In this document: positions 40,559 through 50,913 of the stretch, in pieces
Layout of the letters: each line of letters starts with the position of its first letter
Numbering within the stretch: position 1 is the first letter of the stretch
Virus record (IMG/VR): IMGVR_UViG_3300033146_000244
Location: 20,569-84,568 of that record
Direction: 5' to 3' (one strand)
DNA length: 64,000 bases
From: a virus
Notes under the pieces: generated by a model
Seen by the model: the letters and a program-made list of their open reading frames with translations, nothing else
Told to the model about the DNA's origin: nothing
Databases searched by the model: none
Position numbers and translations under genes: made by a program

Positions 40559-42874
40559 ATGGGTAATGAATTTAAGCACACTACACTAAGTAGTATAAAA
40601 AGTAAGAAGGCTCTTAAGGAGTTCATAACGAGATTAAAGAAAGGTAGTACACCAGAAGATTCTATAAGGAAGTCAATAGAGGAGAAAAATGAGAATTACG
40701 ATTTACTGGTGGGGTTACTTAGGAAGAGTTCTTTAGAGAAGGCTTTTAATCCTATGAAACTAAAGGGTGAGGCAATAGAGATTCCATCAGAAGATGAAGT
40801 GATTACTATTATTAAACCATCTGTGAATGCGTTAATAGGAGAAGAGTTGGAGAGGAACTTTGAGTATAGAGCTTACTTGACTAACCCGTCTGATATATCG
40901 CAGAAGGAGGTTACTATGAAGGAGGAGTTTGCAAATAGGCTCAATTCGTTAGTAATGGATACTGAGTTGAAAGGTGATATGTTAAAGTTAGAGTTAGAGA
41001 AACTGAACCACTGGAAATCCTATTCTGCACAAGATGTAAGGGAAAGAGCAGCTAACCACATTATAACTGATTATAAGGAAAGATTAGAACTTAAGACAGC
41101 CTTTAAGGAGATGTGGAAAGATGTAATCGCTGTTAATGAGGAAGCGTGTCATGTAGGTCTTTATAACGGTAATGTTGTAGTAGATAGGATAGATACAAGA
41201 GATTTGGAGGTGTACCATCTAGGTAACTCTGCTAAGTTAGAAGAAGCAGGTGTAATAATATGGAGTAGGTACATGCAGCCTGGTATGATAATAGAACGTT
41301 ACTATGATGTATTATCTAAGGCTGATGTAGCGTATGTAATGGGAGATACTGAGTCAAGACAACCAGAGATGAATAGTAGTACTAGCATACCGAGTATGAC
41401 TGGTAGTGATAACTCATTGAGAGATGAAGGTGTATTAGTAATAGATACAGAGACTAATAGAGCTTCATCAATATATAGTAAGGCTGGTAAAGTAGATGGT
41501 GTACTTAATGTGACTACTACTTATGTCAGGACGGTCAGACCAGTGTTAAATGTAACTGGTATCAATGACGAGGGTGAAGAGTGGACTAGGCTGGAGGATA
41601 AGAGTTATGAGTTAGACAGTGGTGAGACTAGCGTATTGAGATATGTTAATGAGTGGTATGAAGCTACAGAGATAGGTAACAATGTTTGGGTAGATATAAG
41701 ACCATGTCCAGTACAAGTTACTGATATGAATAATCTCAGTTTGAATAAACCACCTATTGTAGGATTTGTGCATAAGTATAGTAGTGTACGGGGACAATCT
41801 ATTGTAGATGTGTTAAAACCTATTCAGTATGAATGGGCTATATTCAGCAAGAAGATGTCGCATTTGTGGGCTAGAAATCTAGGTAAGTTAGTTAGAATAG
41901 ATGTTAGTAAGATACCAACAGATATGAGCCGTGATGCGTTCTTCAATTGGATTAAATCGTTTGGTGTGATTTTAGAGAATCCCTTTGAGGAGAGTAATAT
42001 GAATGGTGTTATGTCAGGGCAGTTCGGAAGTAGTGTTAGTGCTGTGGACGTAGATTTGAGTTCTTCTATACAAGGTGTGCTACAGCACATGATGTATTTA
42101 CAACAGCTGGCTGACGATACAGTCGGTGTTAATAGACAGAGGAGAGGAGAGTTAATGACTAGCGATGGTAAGGGTGTAACTCAGGAAGCTATAGGGCGTA
42201 GCAATAAGATGACAGAGGAGTTTTTCTATGAGCATGATAACGTAAAGAAAAGAGTGTTTGCGCTGGTATTGGAGTATGTTAAGTTGTCTGTGAAGAACGG
42301 TACGAATGTTAAAGCACAGTACATCTTGGGAGATATGGCTAATGTAATATACGATACAGAAGGGAGTGGTTTTGAAGAGGCTTCTTTCGGTATTATGATT
42401 ACAAATGGTAGAAAGCGACAAGAGCTAGAACAGATTTTCCAGCAACTCGCTCACGCTGCGATGCAGAGTGGTACTATTACTATTAGTCAAATTATGGAAC
42501 TATACAACACTGATAGTATGAGTGAGAAAATAAACACATTGAAAACTAGAGAGGAGGAAAACAGAATAAGACGGGAGGAACAGCAGAAACAAGATAGAGA
42601 ACTACAACAACAGTTACAACAAGCTATGTTACAAGATAAGGAAGCAGATAGGAAGCATGAGATAGATATAGCTAATATAAAAGCACAGGCATCTATAGAG
42701 GTTGCTTTAATTAACGCAGACAAGCACGATACAGCTACAGAGAGAGATGTGGAGAGAGATGCCAGTAATAATGCACATAAAGAAGCTACACTAGCACAGA
42801 GGAAACAAGAGAATCTGGATAGGCTTGGAATGGAGAGAGAGCGACTTAATGCTAGTAGGAGTAACAAAAAATAA
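40559..42874 (+). CDS. Portal protein
   Basis: 771 aa. Forms the dodecameric ring at the capsid vertex. Follows terL, as in all tailed phages. A central block (KPPIVGFVHKYSS, then SIVDVLKPIQYEWAIF) is typical of crAss-like portals, followed by a helical region and a C-terminal coiled coil rich in Glu and Gln (EEENRIRREEQQKQDRELQQ, QQAMLQDKEADRK). A TAATTTTG box at 40547 lies just before the ATG but would give a leaderless start, so I do not annotate it as a promoter. Confidence 0.8.
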   Translation: MGNEFKHTTLSSIKSKKALKEFITRLKKGSTPEDSIRKSIEEKNENYDLLVGLLRKSSLEKAFNPMKLKGEAIEIPSEDEVITIIKPSVNALIGEELERNFEYRAYLTNPSDISQKEVTMKEEFANRLNSLVMDTELKGDMLKLELEKLNHWKSYSAQDVRERAANHIITDYKERLELKTAFKEMWKDVIAVNEEACHVGLYNGNVVVDRIDTRDLEVYHLGNSAKLEEAGVIIWSRYMQPGMIIERYYDVLSKADVAYVMGDTESRQPEMNSSTSIPSMTGSDNSLRDEGVLVIDTETNRASSIYSKAGKVDGVLNVTTTYVRTVRPVLNVTGINDEGEEWTRLEDKSYELDSGETSVLRYVNEWYEATEIGNNVWVDIRPCPVQVTDMNNLSLNKPPIVGFVHKYSSVRGQSIVDVLKPIQYEWAIFSKKMSHLWARNLGKLVRIDVSKIPTDMSRDAFFNWIKSFGVILENPFEESNMNGVMSGQFGSSVSAVDVDLSSSIQGVLQHMMYLQQLADDTVGVNRQRRGELMTSDGKGVTQEAIGRSNKMTEEFFYEHDNVKKRVFALVLEYVKLSVKNGTNVKAQYILGDMANVIYDTEGSGFEEASFGIMITNGRKRQELEQIFQQLAHAAMQSGTITISQIMELYNTDSMSEKINTLKTREEENRIRREEQQKQDRELQQQLQQAMLQDKEADRKHEIDIANIKAQASIEVALINADKHDTATERDVERDASNNAHKEATLAQRKQENLDRLGMERERLNASRSNKK

Positions 42875-42889
42875 TAAAGATATAATCGT

Positions 42890-44002
42890 ATGGATGTTAA
42901 TGCACCAATCACAATAGATTTAGGTGAAGGTAATGGAATAGATAACCCTGTGGACTTAGGGGCAACTAGTGCGGAAACGGGGGCTAATATTGGTATTACA
43001 CTGGGAGAGCCACAGAGTGGCGATAAATTAGAGATAGGGAATAATGATGCACCTATAGAAGATGGTGTAAATAAGGAAGAAGTTGAGGTATCTAGTGGTG
43101 AAGAAGAGGGTACTAATGGAGAAGATAGATATGATGAATCAAGTGTTGATGCGGGTGAGTTATCAAGATACTTACAAGATGAGGGTATATTACCAAAGGG
43201 TGATATAGGAGATGATTACAGTATGGACGACTTCCATGATGCTATGGAAGATAGGATAACTAGTGGTATAAAGAGTGGTGTAGAGAGTATATTAGCTGGA
43301 GCACCCAAAGAAGCAGTTGATTATTTTAATCATCTTAAGAACGGTGGTAGCTTACAGGACTATCAAAGAGCAACGTCTTCTGACTATGGAAGTGTTGCAG
43401 CTGGTGCTTTAAAAGATAATGTAGGTTTACAAGGTAAAGTACTATTTGACTACTATAAGAAGACTACTGGTTGGGATAACGCTGCTATAGATAGTCAAGT
43501 AAAAATGCTTACTGATTCGGGTGTAGCTGAAACTAATGCTACTAATGCTTTAAAACATTTACAAGCTAGAGAAGTAGAGGATAGAAATGAGTTAGCTTAT
43601 GTAACACAGCAAAACAGGATTAGGGAAGAAGCTGCACAGAAAGCGTATGTAGATAAGTTACAAGTGGATATTATGAATACGGAGTCGTTTATGGGTGTTA
43701 ATCTCAGTACTGCCTTTAAAAATGATGTAATACAGAATACTATGAATGACGTTACTTATAATAAACTTAATGCAGATTTTGATAAGTATAGGCATACATT
43801 AGTTATGTTAGACGAAATGGGTGTATTTGATAACCCTGAATCTTTTATGGGCAGAGTTGGTATCACTAAACAAACAGTACCGAAGAAGAGTGGTTATAAC
43901 ATAGTCAATAAGAATAGAACTAGTAGTAACTCTAAACAAATATCTAAGGAGGGCTTAGAGAGTATGTTTGGAGGTAACGGTGTGTTTAAATACATGCAAT
44001 AG
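42890..44002 (+). CDS. Putative scaffold / capsid assembly protein
   Basis: 370 aa between portal and major capsid, the usual place for a scaffold. First ~90 residues are acidic and Gly-rich (LGEGNGIDNP, GEEEGTNGEDRYDESS); the middle and C-terminal part is helical with Ala/Gln-rich segments (KEAVDYFNHLKNGG, NALKHLQAREVEDRNELAYV). No cysteine. Contains a diverged 12-mer copy (42996-43007). The assignment is by position and composition. Confidence 0.5.
   Translation: MDVNAPITIDLGEGNGIDNPVDLGATSAETGANIGITLGEPQSGDKLEIGNNDAPIEDGVNKEEVEVSSGEEEGTNGEDRYDESSVDAGELSRYLQDEGILPKGDIGDDYSMDDFHDAMEDRITSGIKSGVESILAGAPKEAVDYFNHLKNGGSLQDYQRATSSDYGSVAAGALKDNVGLQGKVLFDYYKKTTGWDNAAIDSQVKMLTDSGVAETNATNALKHLQAREVEDRNELAYVTQQNRIREEAAQKAYVDKLQVDIMNTESFMGVNLSTAFKNDVIQNTMNDVTYNKLNADFDKYRHTLVMLDEMGVFDNPESFMGRVGITKQTVPKKSGYNIVNKNRTSSNSKQISKEGLESMFGGNGVFKYMQ
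42996..43007 (+). repeat. Dispersed 12-mer copy 7 (TTACACTGGGAG)
   Basis: 11/12 match inside the scaffold-like gene. Confidence 0.6.
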
Positions 44003-44026
44003 ATTGTTTAATATTAAATATAAACT

Positions 44027-45538
44027 ATGAGTACATTTAAGGCATTACCTTTTCAACTTAATACAGCGAAGAGTTGGAATGGTTTAACAAGAGAGGAGCA
44101 CTTTACTAACATATTCGGACAAGAGCCACATTACATTGATAATGTAGTACAACAGTTGTTTGATGTAAATGTTGGCACTAGCTTACTTAGTTATATCAAT
44201 CAGTTTCCTACTGTGGAGATACCAGAAGATGCTCCTTATAGATGGAGGTTAGCTGGAAGAGAGAAGAGACGTGTATCCCTAGTAGGTGCATGGGAGAACG
44301 AAGCTGGAACTGCAGTACTAGGTACTAGTAATCCACGACCTGGTATTAATGGTACTAGAATATTTATGGACTTTCCAGAACGCTACTTTACTGTAACACA
44401 TGTTATAATCGGTAATAAGCCAGATTTATATCATTTAAGGGTGATGGAAGAGCCAGTACAAGTAGGTAAAAATTGGAGATACAGTTTACAAGTGGTTACT
44501 AATGAAGATGCGTTCTTCGTGCCATTGACAGAGTTTGCGAAGGGTTCAGAATGGAGTATCGGTTACTCACTTTCAGAGCAGACAATGAGTAAAGACGGTT
44601 CTGATATTGGGTTTAACGCTCCTTTTGAGATGGAGAATAGTATATCAATGATGAGAAAACGTCATGTAGTTCCTGGAAATATGATTGATAAAGGAAAGAA
44701 CAAACCATTAGTGTTTGGGTTTGTGCACCCAGAAACTGGTAAGACTACAACTTCATGGATAGCTGAAATGGATTATCAGTTCCTACGACAGTTTAATGAC
44801 GAGTTTGCTAAATTGATGTATCTAGGTAAATCAACTATACGAGCAGACGGTAGTACTACTATGAAAGGTGGAAGTGGTAATAGCTTACGAGCTGGTTATG
44901 GGTTGAGAGACCAGTTTTTACCATCTAACAGACACTATTATACCAAGATGTCAGTAGCGTATTTAACTAAGATTATGTTAGAAGCGTCTTATAATAAAAT
45001 TGGTATGAAAGAACGTAACTTTACTATCGCAACAGGGCAATGGGGACTAGCTATGTTACATAATATGTTGAGAGAGGAGTTAAGTACCAATTCTTATACA
45101 TGGATGCAGGACTCTACTGGTAGAGCATTCTCGTGGAAAGGTAACGATATTACTGTTAAGATGGGGCAGTTTGTAGGATTTGCCACTATTAACGGTATTA
45201 ACGTAAACTTTATGTATATGCCTATGTACGATGATGACGTTACTAACAAGACGGAACATCCTGACGGAGGTATAGCTGAGTCGTACAGACTTACTATAAT
45301 GGACATGGGAACTAAGTCTAATCCTAATATACAGAAGGTGCGTATTAAAGGACAGAGTCCTGCATACACATACATCTCTGGATTACGAGACCCATTTAGT
45401 AAGGGTGGACAAGGTAAACCACGAATGACTGTATCGGAAGTAGATGGGTACACAATTAACAGAGCTGATTGGGGAGGAACAAGAGTTAAAGACCCAACTA
45501 GAATAATTGAGTGCATACCAAGTATATTACAATTTTAA
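44027..45538 (+). CDS. Major capsid protein (HK97-fold, crAss type)
   Basis: 503 aa, the usual length for crAss-like major capsid proteins. It follows the scaffold-like gene and has the expected even, Gly/aromatic-rich sequence (RWRLAGREKRR, FMDFPERYFTVTHVIIG, WIAEMDYQFLRQF, GNDITVKMGQFVGF). No cleavage site for a maturation protease is obvious. It forms the icosahedral shell. Start ATG preceded by an AT-rich stretch without a Shine-Dalgarno, as for Bacteroidota genes. Confidence 0.75.
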   Translation: MSTFKALPFQLNTAKSWNGLTREEHFTNIFGQEPHYIDNVVQQLFDVNVGTSLLSYINQFPTVEIPEDAPYRWRLAGREKRRVSLVGAWENEAGTAVLGTSNPRPGINGTRIFMDFPERYFTVTHVIIGNKPDLYHLRVMEEPVQVGKNWRYSLQVVTNEDAFFVPLTEFAKGSEWSIGYSLSEQTMSKDGSDIGFNAPFEMENSISMMRKRHVVPGNMIDKGKNKPLVFGFVHPETGKTTTSWIAEMDYQFLRQFNDEFAKLMYLGKSTIRADGSTTMKGGSGNSLRAGYGLRDQFLPSNRHYYTKMSVAYLTKIMLEASYNKIGMKERNFTIATGQWGLAMLHNMLREELSTNSYTWMQDSTGRAFSWKGNDITVKMGQFVGFATINGINVNFMYMPMYDDDVTNKTEHPDGGIAESYRLTIMDMGTKSNPNIQKVRIKGQSPAYTYISGLRDPFSKGGQGKPRMTVSEVDGYTINRADWGGTRVKDPTRIIECIPSILQF

Positions 45539-45549
45539 AGAACAGATAG

Positions 45550-46440
45550 ATGAAGCATAAAGCCACAAAATTCACCCTACCATTGGGTAAGAAAATAACA
45601 TTGCTACCTATAGATAGAAATAAGTCTTTTATGGGTAAAAAGAACCATGACGGTTCTATACAGTTCACAGGTACTGGTACAACATTTGTATTACCTATGA
45701 AGCCAAACGGAAAATATGTTAATCCCTTAACAGCTGAAGAACAAGAGTACTTAGAAGAGGTGTTAGGTATAAATCTTAACGTGCACTCTACTCCAGATTA
45801 TAAAGGTGGTAAACTAATAAGCGGTAACGTTTACGGTATGCGTAAAATTACTATGAATAAGACTAACCCAGATATAAGTAAGTTTAAAAGGGTATTTGAA
45901 TTAGATAACCCAGATGACTTTTTAGATGTGGCGATACTAAAACAGTGTCCTAATATAGCCAATAGTTGGAAAGAACGTGATGACACACCTGAATATAAAT
46001 GGGTATTGAGAGAAGAGGGTCAGGAGTTTGCTGACAAGCGTAAAAGTATTAGTGGTAAACGTAAGGCTTACGCTTGGTTTGACGATATAAGCGATAACAA
46101 GACTAAGTTAGTAGATAACTTGAGAGTACTTGGGGAGAACGTTACACAAGAACATACATTGGGAGAGTTAGAGAGTTTGCTAGACAACTACATTAATGAC
46201 CCTTACAAATTAGGTAAGGTACTAGATTTAATGGAAGATAAAGAAGCAGATAATAAGATATTCGTAGATAAGGCTATCCGAGTAGGTATGATTAAGAGAG
46301 TAGCTAATGGTAGGTATGTAGATAGTAACGGAGAAGTTATAGGAAACAGTGTATATGAGGTTTCTGTATTTATACGGGATAATAAGAATAACGTGTTTTA
46401 TGAACGTATCAAGGAAGCGATACTAAAAGCAAAACTGTAA
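45550..46440 (+). CDS. Conserved virion-associated protein after the capsid gene
   Basis: 296 aa, no domain recognised. Lysine-rich with a Gly-hinged N-terminus (LGKKITLLPIDR, GTGTTFVLPMKPNGKY) and a helical C-terminus. It is 11 bp after the major capsid gene and 3 bp before the next; crAss-like phages carry a conserved protein here. Could be an accessory capsid protein or head-completion factor. Confidence 0.55.
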   Translation: MKHKATKFTLPLGKKITLLPIDRNKSFMGKKNHDGSIQFTGTGTTFVLPMKPNGKYVNPLTAEEQEYLEEVLGINLNVHSTPDYKGGKLISGNVYGMRKITMNKTNPDISKFKRVFELDNPDDFLDVAILKQCPNIANSWKERDDTPEYKWVLREEGQEFADKRKSISGKRKAYAWFDDISDNKTKLVDNLRVLGENVTQEHTLGELESLLDNYINDPYKLGKVLDLMEDKEADNKIFVDKAIRVGMIKRVANGRYVDSNGEVIGNSVYEVSVFIRDNKNNVFYERIKEAILKAKL

Positions 46441-46443
46441 GAT

Positions 46444-47202
46444 ATGACAGCTAACGAAATGAGAAACTTAGCTAAGGAACTATATGATGGCTCATCTCCT
46501 ATGGAGATGGGTTATGATGATAAGGAGGTTAGTAGGTTTCTCAACGTTGCTAAGACACTTGAGGTAGATAAAAGACTGTTTGGTGATAATCAAGCAGGTA
46601 CTGGATTAGAGGTAGGTAGTAAGAGGGATACTGAATTATCAGAACTTAAGACTATATTTAGTGTGCATAGGAATTACGATGAGACTTATACTAGGAGGAT
46701 TGATAATGATGTAGATGTTACCCCGTATGAAGTTGTAGCAGACATGGTTGATAACGCTTTTACTATAGAGTTACCAGAAGATTTTATGTATTATACTCGT
46801 GACTTTGCAGATATTAAGATAGGTGATATAGTAAATAAGGTAGTTATAGAGAGTGTTAATGAAGATAATATAAGTGAAGAGCTTACTAATGTGTTTATGA
46901 AACCAAGTAGGGGCAAGATACTTAGAACGTCTATAGGGGTTAATAGGAAAAATGACTCTGTGTTGAGGAGGGTTAAATTGTTTATACCGATAGATAGCAT
47001 ACTGTATAAGTACGTACTGGTGTATATACGAAAACCTGTTGAGATAGTAGTTAATATATTAGTTCCTGATGATGCAATTGATAGTGACTTAGATGAGACG
47101 ATGCATATACCGATAGTTAAGACTGCTGTGCAGTTAATGTTAGGGAGTATAGGTAGTCAGAAATATCAGGTAGCTGTTAATGAAAATAGTAATAATTTTT
47201 AA
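46444..47202 (+). CDS. Head-to-tail connector/adaptor protein
   Basis: 252 aa. The C-terminal block (DLDETMHIPIVKTAVQLMLGSIG, then YQVAVNENSN, in parts) matches adaptor proteins of Bacteroidota phages, where a His-x-x-IV-x-x-AV helix precedes a short RYQ-like end. The middle is beta-rich. It probably forms part of the ring stack below the portal. Fits gene order portal, capsid, adaptor. Confidence 0.55.
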   Translation: MTANEMRNLAKELYDGSSPMEMGYDDKEVSRFLNVAKTLEVDKRLFGDNQAGTGLEVGSKRDTELSELKTIFSVHRNYDETYTRRIDNDVDVTPYEVVADMVDNAFTIELPEDFMYYTRDFADIKIGDIVNKVVIESVNEDNISEELTNVFMKPSRGKILRTSIGVNRKNDSVLRRVKLFIPIDSILYKYVLVYIRKPVEIVVNILVPDDAIDSDLDETMHIPIVKTAVQLMLGSIGSQKYQVAVNENSNNF

Positions 47203-47215
47203 ATACGATTAAAGT

Positions 47216-48478
47216 ATGATAGATGTAAGTAACGGTACTACTATATATGTACCAAAAGATATAGCACGTCAAGCTACTACAGTTATTGACGATAGTGCTG
47301 CTACATATATAGCTGATGGAGAAGTTGTTTTAGCTGACTTAGCTGGTGCTGTAGTAACTACTAATGCAATTACGTACACTGGTAAAGATAGAATGTGTAT
47401 TTACTTCAGAAAGGGAGAAAAAATATACAAGTCTGCACCATTGTCAGCAAAGAATTTGAAACATTATGGCGTTGAGGCGTTTAGTCCCACAGTGAATAAG
47501 GTAGTTTATTTAGGATATAATGGAGTGGACGGTGACTTAGAAGGAGGTGCTTATACAGCAGCTACTGACTATTTGGTTACTGTGCGGGATAAGGAATTGT
47601 TAGGACACATGTACGATGACTTTAGAAAAACAAAGGTAGGTAATTGGTACAGTGGTACTAATACAGCAGACCAGTCGTTGTTCGCAGCAGGATTGGCTCA
47701 CAGCCTAGTTATGAATTTTAGAGACTCTGTACATCAGACAAGTGCAGTAGAGATTTCTATGGTTAGTGCAGCAGCTAGTACAGCAGCAGGTTCTACAGTA
47801 GCATTGACTACTAATAACGCAGTGGCGGTAGCAACTGGAGCACATGGCTATACAGCTTGTGATTTCCTTAGATGCAATGCTAGTAAGACAACAGCTGTGT
47901 ATAAGATTAAAGAAGTTCAAGGTAACTTGATTATACTTGAAACACCTTTTCAAGGAGATAGTGTTACCCTTACACCTCAGAAACTTACTACTCCGACAAT
48001 AGAAGATTTTGGTATTAAGTTTGTAGGTAAGCGTGCTAAATTCGTAGCAGGTAAGTTTAACTTTGATTTGTCTAACTTTACTGTAGCAGTGGATAACTTT
48101 GATAATACATTGTTACGTACCGCTGTTGAAGCTGATGCAGGTAACGGTAATCCAGAACAAGTTATGGAGATTGAGTGGGAATTAGAGCAATATGAGGGTG
48201 TTGTTAGCAGACAAGACCACTTAGCAGCTGACAGAGCTTTATACACTGACTTGACTAAGTCTTATGATTTAGTATCGTTGTCCACAGCAGATACTATGCA
48301 CGGAGACGCTATAGCTGGCAGACCAGAGAGTCTCTATACAGTTATGATAGCTATACCCGTTGGAAGCACACAAGGAGACAGTACAACAGCATCACGGTCT
48401 TCAGGTATTGTTAGGTCGTTAGATGACTGGCTAACTGCTAATACACCTTCTACTTACACAGAAGTAAGTAAATTGTAG
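47216..48478 (+). CDS. Virion structural protein (auxiliary capsid or tube type)
   Basis: 420 aa, Ala/Thr/Val-rich with many short strands (TTIYVPKDIARQATTV, TVAVDNFDNTLLRTAV), and no cysteine cluster. The Ala/Thr bias and beta-rich character are typical of abundant structural proteins. It ends the first part of the structural cluster and is followed by an intrinsic terminator, so it may be highly expressed. Major tail or auxiliary capsid protein are both possible. Confidence 0.55.
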   Translation: MIDVSNGTTIYVPKDIARQATTVIDDSAATYIADGEVVLADLAGAVVTTNAITYTGKDRMCIYFRKGEKIYKSAPLSAKNLKHYGVEAFSPTVNKVVYLGYNGVDGDLEGGAYTAATDYLVTVRDKELLGHMYDDFRKTKVGNWYSGTNTADQSLFAAGLAHSLVMNFRDSVHQTSAVEISMVSAAASTAAGSTVALTTNNAVAVATGAHGYTACDFLRCNASKTTAVYKIKEVQGNLIILETPFQGDSVTLTPQKLTTPTIEDFGIKFVGKRAKFVAGKFNFDLSNFTVAVDNFDNTLLRTAVEADAGNGNPEQVMEIEWELEQYEGVVSRQDHLAADRALYTDLTKSYDLVSLSTADTMHGDAIAGRPESLYTVMIAIPVGSTQGDSTTASRSSGIVRSLDDWLTANTPSTYTEVSKL

Positions 48479-48507
48479 TAAGATAGAGGTATAATAAATA
48501 TAAATAG

Positions 48508-48540
48508 AAGGAGAACGGTTAATAGCAATGTTCTCCTTTT
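48508..48540 (+). terminator. Intrinsic terminator after the structural gene cluster
   Basis: AAGGAGAAC and GTTCTCCTTTT form a 9-bp stem with a 13-base loop and a T run. It lies after the stop at 48478 and before the fibre genes. Confidence 0.85.
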
Positions 48541-48559
48541 ACTGTAATATAGATAATAT

Positions 48560-48931
48560 ATGAGTAAACAAACAAAGAGTAGAAATTATTTAGTAGAGGA
48601 TGCGGTATTAAGATTGGCTACCGTAGTAGATACTGGTGTAAATACAGCGATACCTAGAGTAGCCAGTGAGACTACACTAGAAACTGTTAGAGCTTTGATA
48701 GCAACTACTAATTCTACACTACTTAGTGGTGTAAGTGTTGTAAGTACAGATTTGTATAACCAAGTAGGGTATAGTCAAACCATATCGTACTACACGGGGG
48801 TAGTAGCGGGAAACCCTAGTGGGAATAAGAATGTATCTACAATAGTGTATGCAGATGGCGTAACGCCTGTTCTAACTAAGACATTTACTTATGATGCTTT
48901 AGACGATGTACTAACTATAATTAATACATAA
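48560..48931 (+). CDS. Small structural protein, 123 aa
   Basis: Thr/Val/Asn-rich; the second half is beta-rich (KNVSTIVYADGVTPVLTKTF, split). Its stop overlaps the next start (TAATG), coupling it to the 536-aa fibre-like gene. Probably part of a tail or head fibre. No domain recognised. Confidence 0.55.
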   Translation: MSKQTKSRNYLVEDAVLRLATVVDTGVNTAIPRVASETTLETVRALIATTNSTLLSGVSVVSTDLYNQVGYSQTISYYTGVVAGNPSGNKNVSTIVYADGVTPVLTKTFTYDALDDVLTIINT

Positions 48932-50541
48932 TGGGGGCATTTAAAAATAAGGTAAATCCTTTGTTGGCTGTAGGAATACAGCAAGCAGTAAAAAGTGATG
49001 GAACAGGAGGAAAGGTACTGTTTAACGATGGTACATTTAAAAGTGTAGTAGCAAGTACTTATAGTTATAAGGGTGAAATTAACGTAGCAGCAAACTTCCC
49101 AGTAAGTGAAGCAGTAGTAGAGGGAGATTGGTACAGTATAGGAACTGCTGTAACAGATAATGATGTACTAAAGACTAATACAGGGTTATCTTTTGTAGTA
49201 GGAGAGGAGATATACTGGAATGGTACTACATGGGGTAATTACGGTGTACTGGGTTTACACCCTGATAGTATAATACAGGATACAGATGGTGATACGTATA
49301 TCGCTGTAGAGAAGACAGTAGATAATGATAAGATAGTAGCACAAGCTAATAAAACTGGAAATGGTGTTATACAAGAATGGAGAGACGGTAATGGTGACGT
49401 TAAAGCACGAATGTTAGCAAACTCTACGCTAGCAGTAAACACGCTAGTTGGAAAGACAGTTCCGAGAATATACTTAAATAGCGACACACATTTAAGGTAT
49501 GGACGAAAAATAGTGTTTAATGTAGATGGCTCAGATAACGCTTCATTCTCATTAAAGGCTATGCTTTCTGGAGGAGTAATAACTGCGGAGAGATACACTA
49601 AATTCTACAATTGGGGACAGCTGCATGCGATGTTTGGGGCAGGTGTCCTGTTAGAGACTGCTGACAGGGGTAATGCTTTCAAAAACGTAGCTACGAACTT
49701 GATAGGTGCTCAGGGGAGTAATAGCGGGTATTATGGATACAGCTTAATTATACACGGAGGCTTAATTAACGGGAATGGTACAAATATTAATTATAAAGCA
49801 GGACACACTATAATAAGAGGAGGTAAAGGAATTAATAAGCAAGAAGGAGGTGCAACTGGTGGGAATCTATACCTAGATGGTGGTATAGCGGATTGCCCAA
49901 CAGGAACAGAAACAGTTGGAAGTATACTAATAGGGACATATAGAGGTAACACAGGCATTGGTAATACTGCTCCTACTGAAAAATTAGATGTAGCAGGCAC
50001 TACTAAATTACGAGGTATAAGAAGAAGTGTAGTTACAACAAGGTCAGATACAACACTTAGTAAAGATAATCATATAGTAGAAGTAGATGCTTCTGATAGG
50101 GCAGTTGAGATTGTATTACTAACACCAAATACAAGTAATGGTGGTCAAGAGTTCATACTTGATATATATGACGATACCAATATAGTAACTGTGATTGCTT
50201 TTGATGAGGTGGTACTAGATGTAAATACTATAACTAATACAGTAGGTGATACATGGAGATATACGTTTAATGGTACTCCAGACTTATCCAGTATAACTGT
50301 AGGTGATACTGTTAGAGTAAGTGCATCTGTTAATGTAGCTAATACTGGAGACTTTATTGTAACTGGTGTAGATGGTACAGCTGGTTACATAGAGGTTACA
50401 AATATACACGGTGTAGAGGAATTGACTGATTCTACAGGTGTGGTACAAGTAGCTGTATTTACAGATGACTCTTTTGTAGCTGGAGAAACTAGAACCTATG
50501 TGGCTTATGCACATAGAAACACTTATAAACGTATAAACTAA
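48931..50541 (+). CDS. Fibre/appendage protein, 536 aa
   Basis: Beta-rich with many Gly/Asn turns. GNTGIGNTAPTEKLDVAGTTKLRG, given as TGIGNTAPTEKLDVAG, is the hallmark that in many fibre proteins precedes a self-cleaving S74 chaperone domain, but here it is followed by a different beta domain of ~190 residues and no S74 motif. Likely a tail or capsid fibre for host binding. Coupled by overlap to both neighbours. Confidence 0.6.
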   Translation: MGAFKNKVNPLLAVGIQQAVKSDGTGGKVLFNDGTFKSVVASTYSYKGEINVAANFPVSEAVVEGDWYSIGTAVTDNDVLKTNTGLSFVVGEEIYWNGTTWGNYGVLGLHPDSIIQDTDGDTYIAVEKTVDNDKIVAQANKTGNGVIQEWRDGNGDVKARMLANSTLAVNTLVGKTVPRIYLNSDTHLRYGRKIVFNVDGSDNASFSLKAMLSGGVITAERYTKFYNWGQLHAMFGAGVLLETADRGNAFKNVATNLIGAQGSNSGYYGYSLIIHGGLINGNGTNINYKAGHTIIRGGKGINKQEGGATGGNLYLDGGIADCPTGTETVGSILIGTYRGNTGIGNTAPTEKLDVAGTTKLRGIRRSVVTTRSDTTLSKDNHIVEVDASDRAVEIVLLTPNTSNGGQEFILDIYDDTNIVTVIAFDEVVLDVNTITNTVGDTWRYTFNGTPDLSSITVGDTVRVSASVNVANTGDFIVTGVDGTAGYIEVTNIHGVEELTDSTGVVQVAVFTDDSFVAGETRTYVAYAHRNTYKRIN

Positions 50542-50912
50542 TGATAAAAATAGTAGGTGGTAAAGTAGCATCTAATAATATACCAATAGATGAGGAGGTG
50601 TATATTAGAATAATTGAAGATAGGAGAGAGAGTGAGGCAGACCCTGATGACGAGTCTAAGATATACACTCATTTGAAGTATAGGGCTAGATTAAAGTCTC
50701 AATGGTTATTGCATGGCTTGAAGGCTAAAACAATCGTTATAGATGGTTTAGTAGATGAGGTAAGATTAAGTATAGACAAGGTTAGTTCTGTAGAAGTAGC
50801 AGATGCGGCTATAGGAGCTCATGTGTACGCTAATGACTTGTTTATAGAATATGTACTTACAGAGTCTGCTTTAAAGGATGTTCTAGTAGATACAGATATA
50901 ACTAGATTGTAA
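50541..50912 (+). CDS. Small structural protein, 123 aa
   Basis: Starts MIKIVGGKVASNNIPID and has alternating beta and helix (TIVIDGLVDEVRLSID). Overlaps the upstream stop by one base and is 1 bp from the next gene. Likely a fibre-associated or baseplate component. Confidence 0.5.
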   Translation: MIKIVGGKVASNNIPIDEEVYIRIIEDRRESEADPDDESKIYTHLKYRARLKSQWLLHGLKAKTIVIDGLVDEVRLSIDKVSSVEVADAAIGAHVYANDLFIEYVLTESALKDVLVDTDITRL

Positions 50913-50913
50913 T

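Noticed and set aside
40547-40561. Promoter TAATTTTG just before the portal gene
   Set aside because: It would start transcription at the ATG, giving a leaderless message, and the upstream element is poor; chance similarity is likely.
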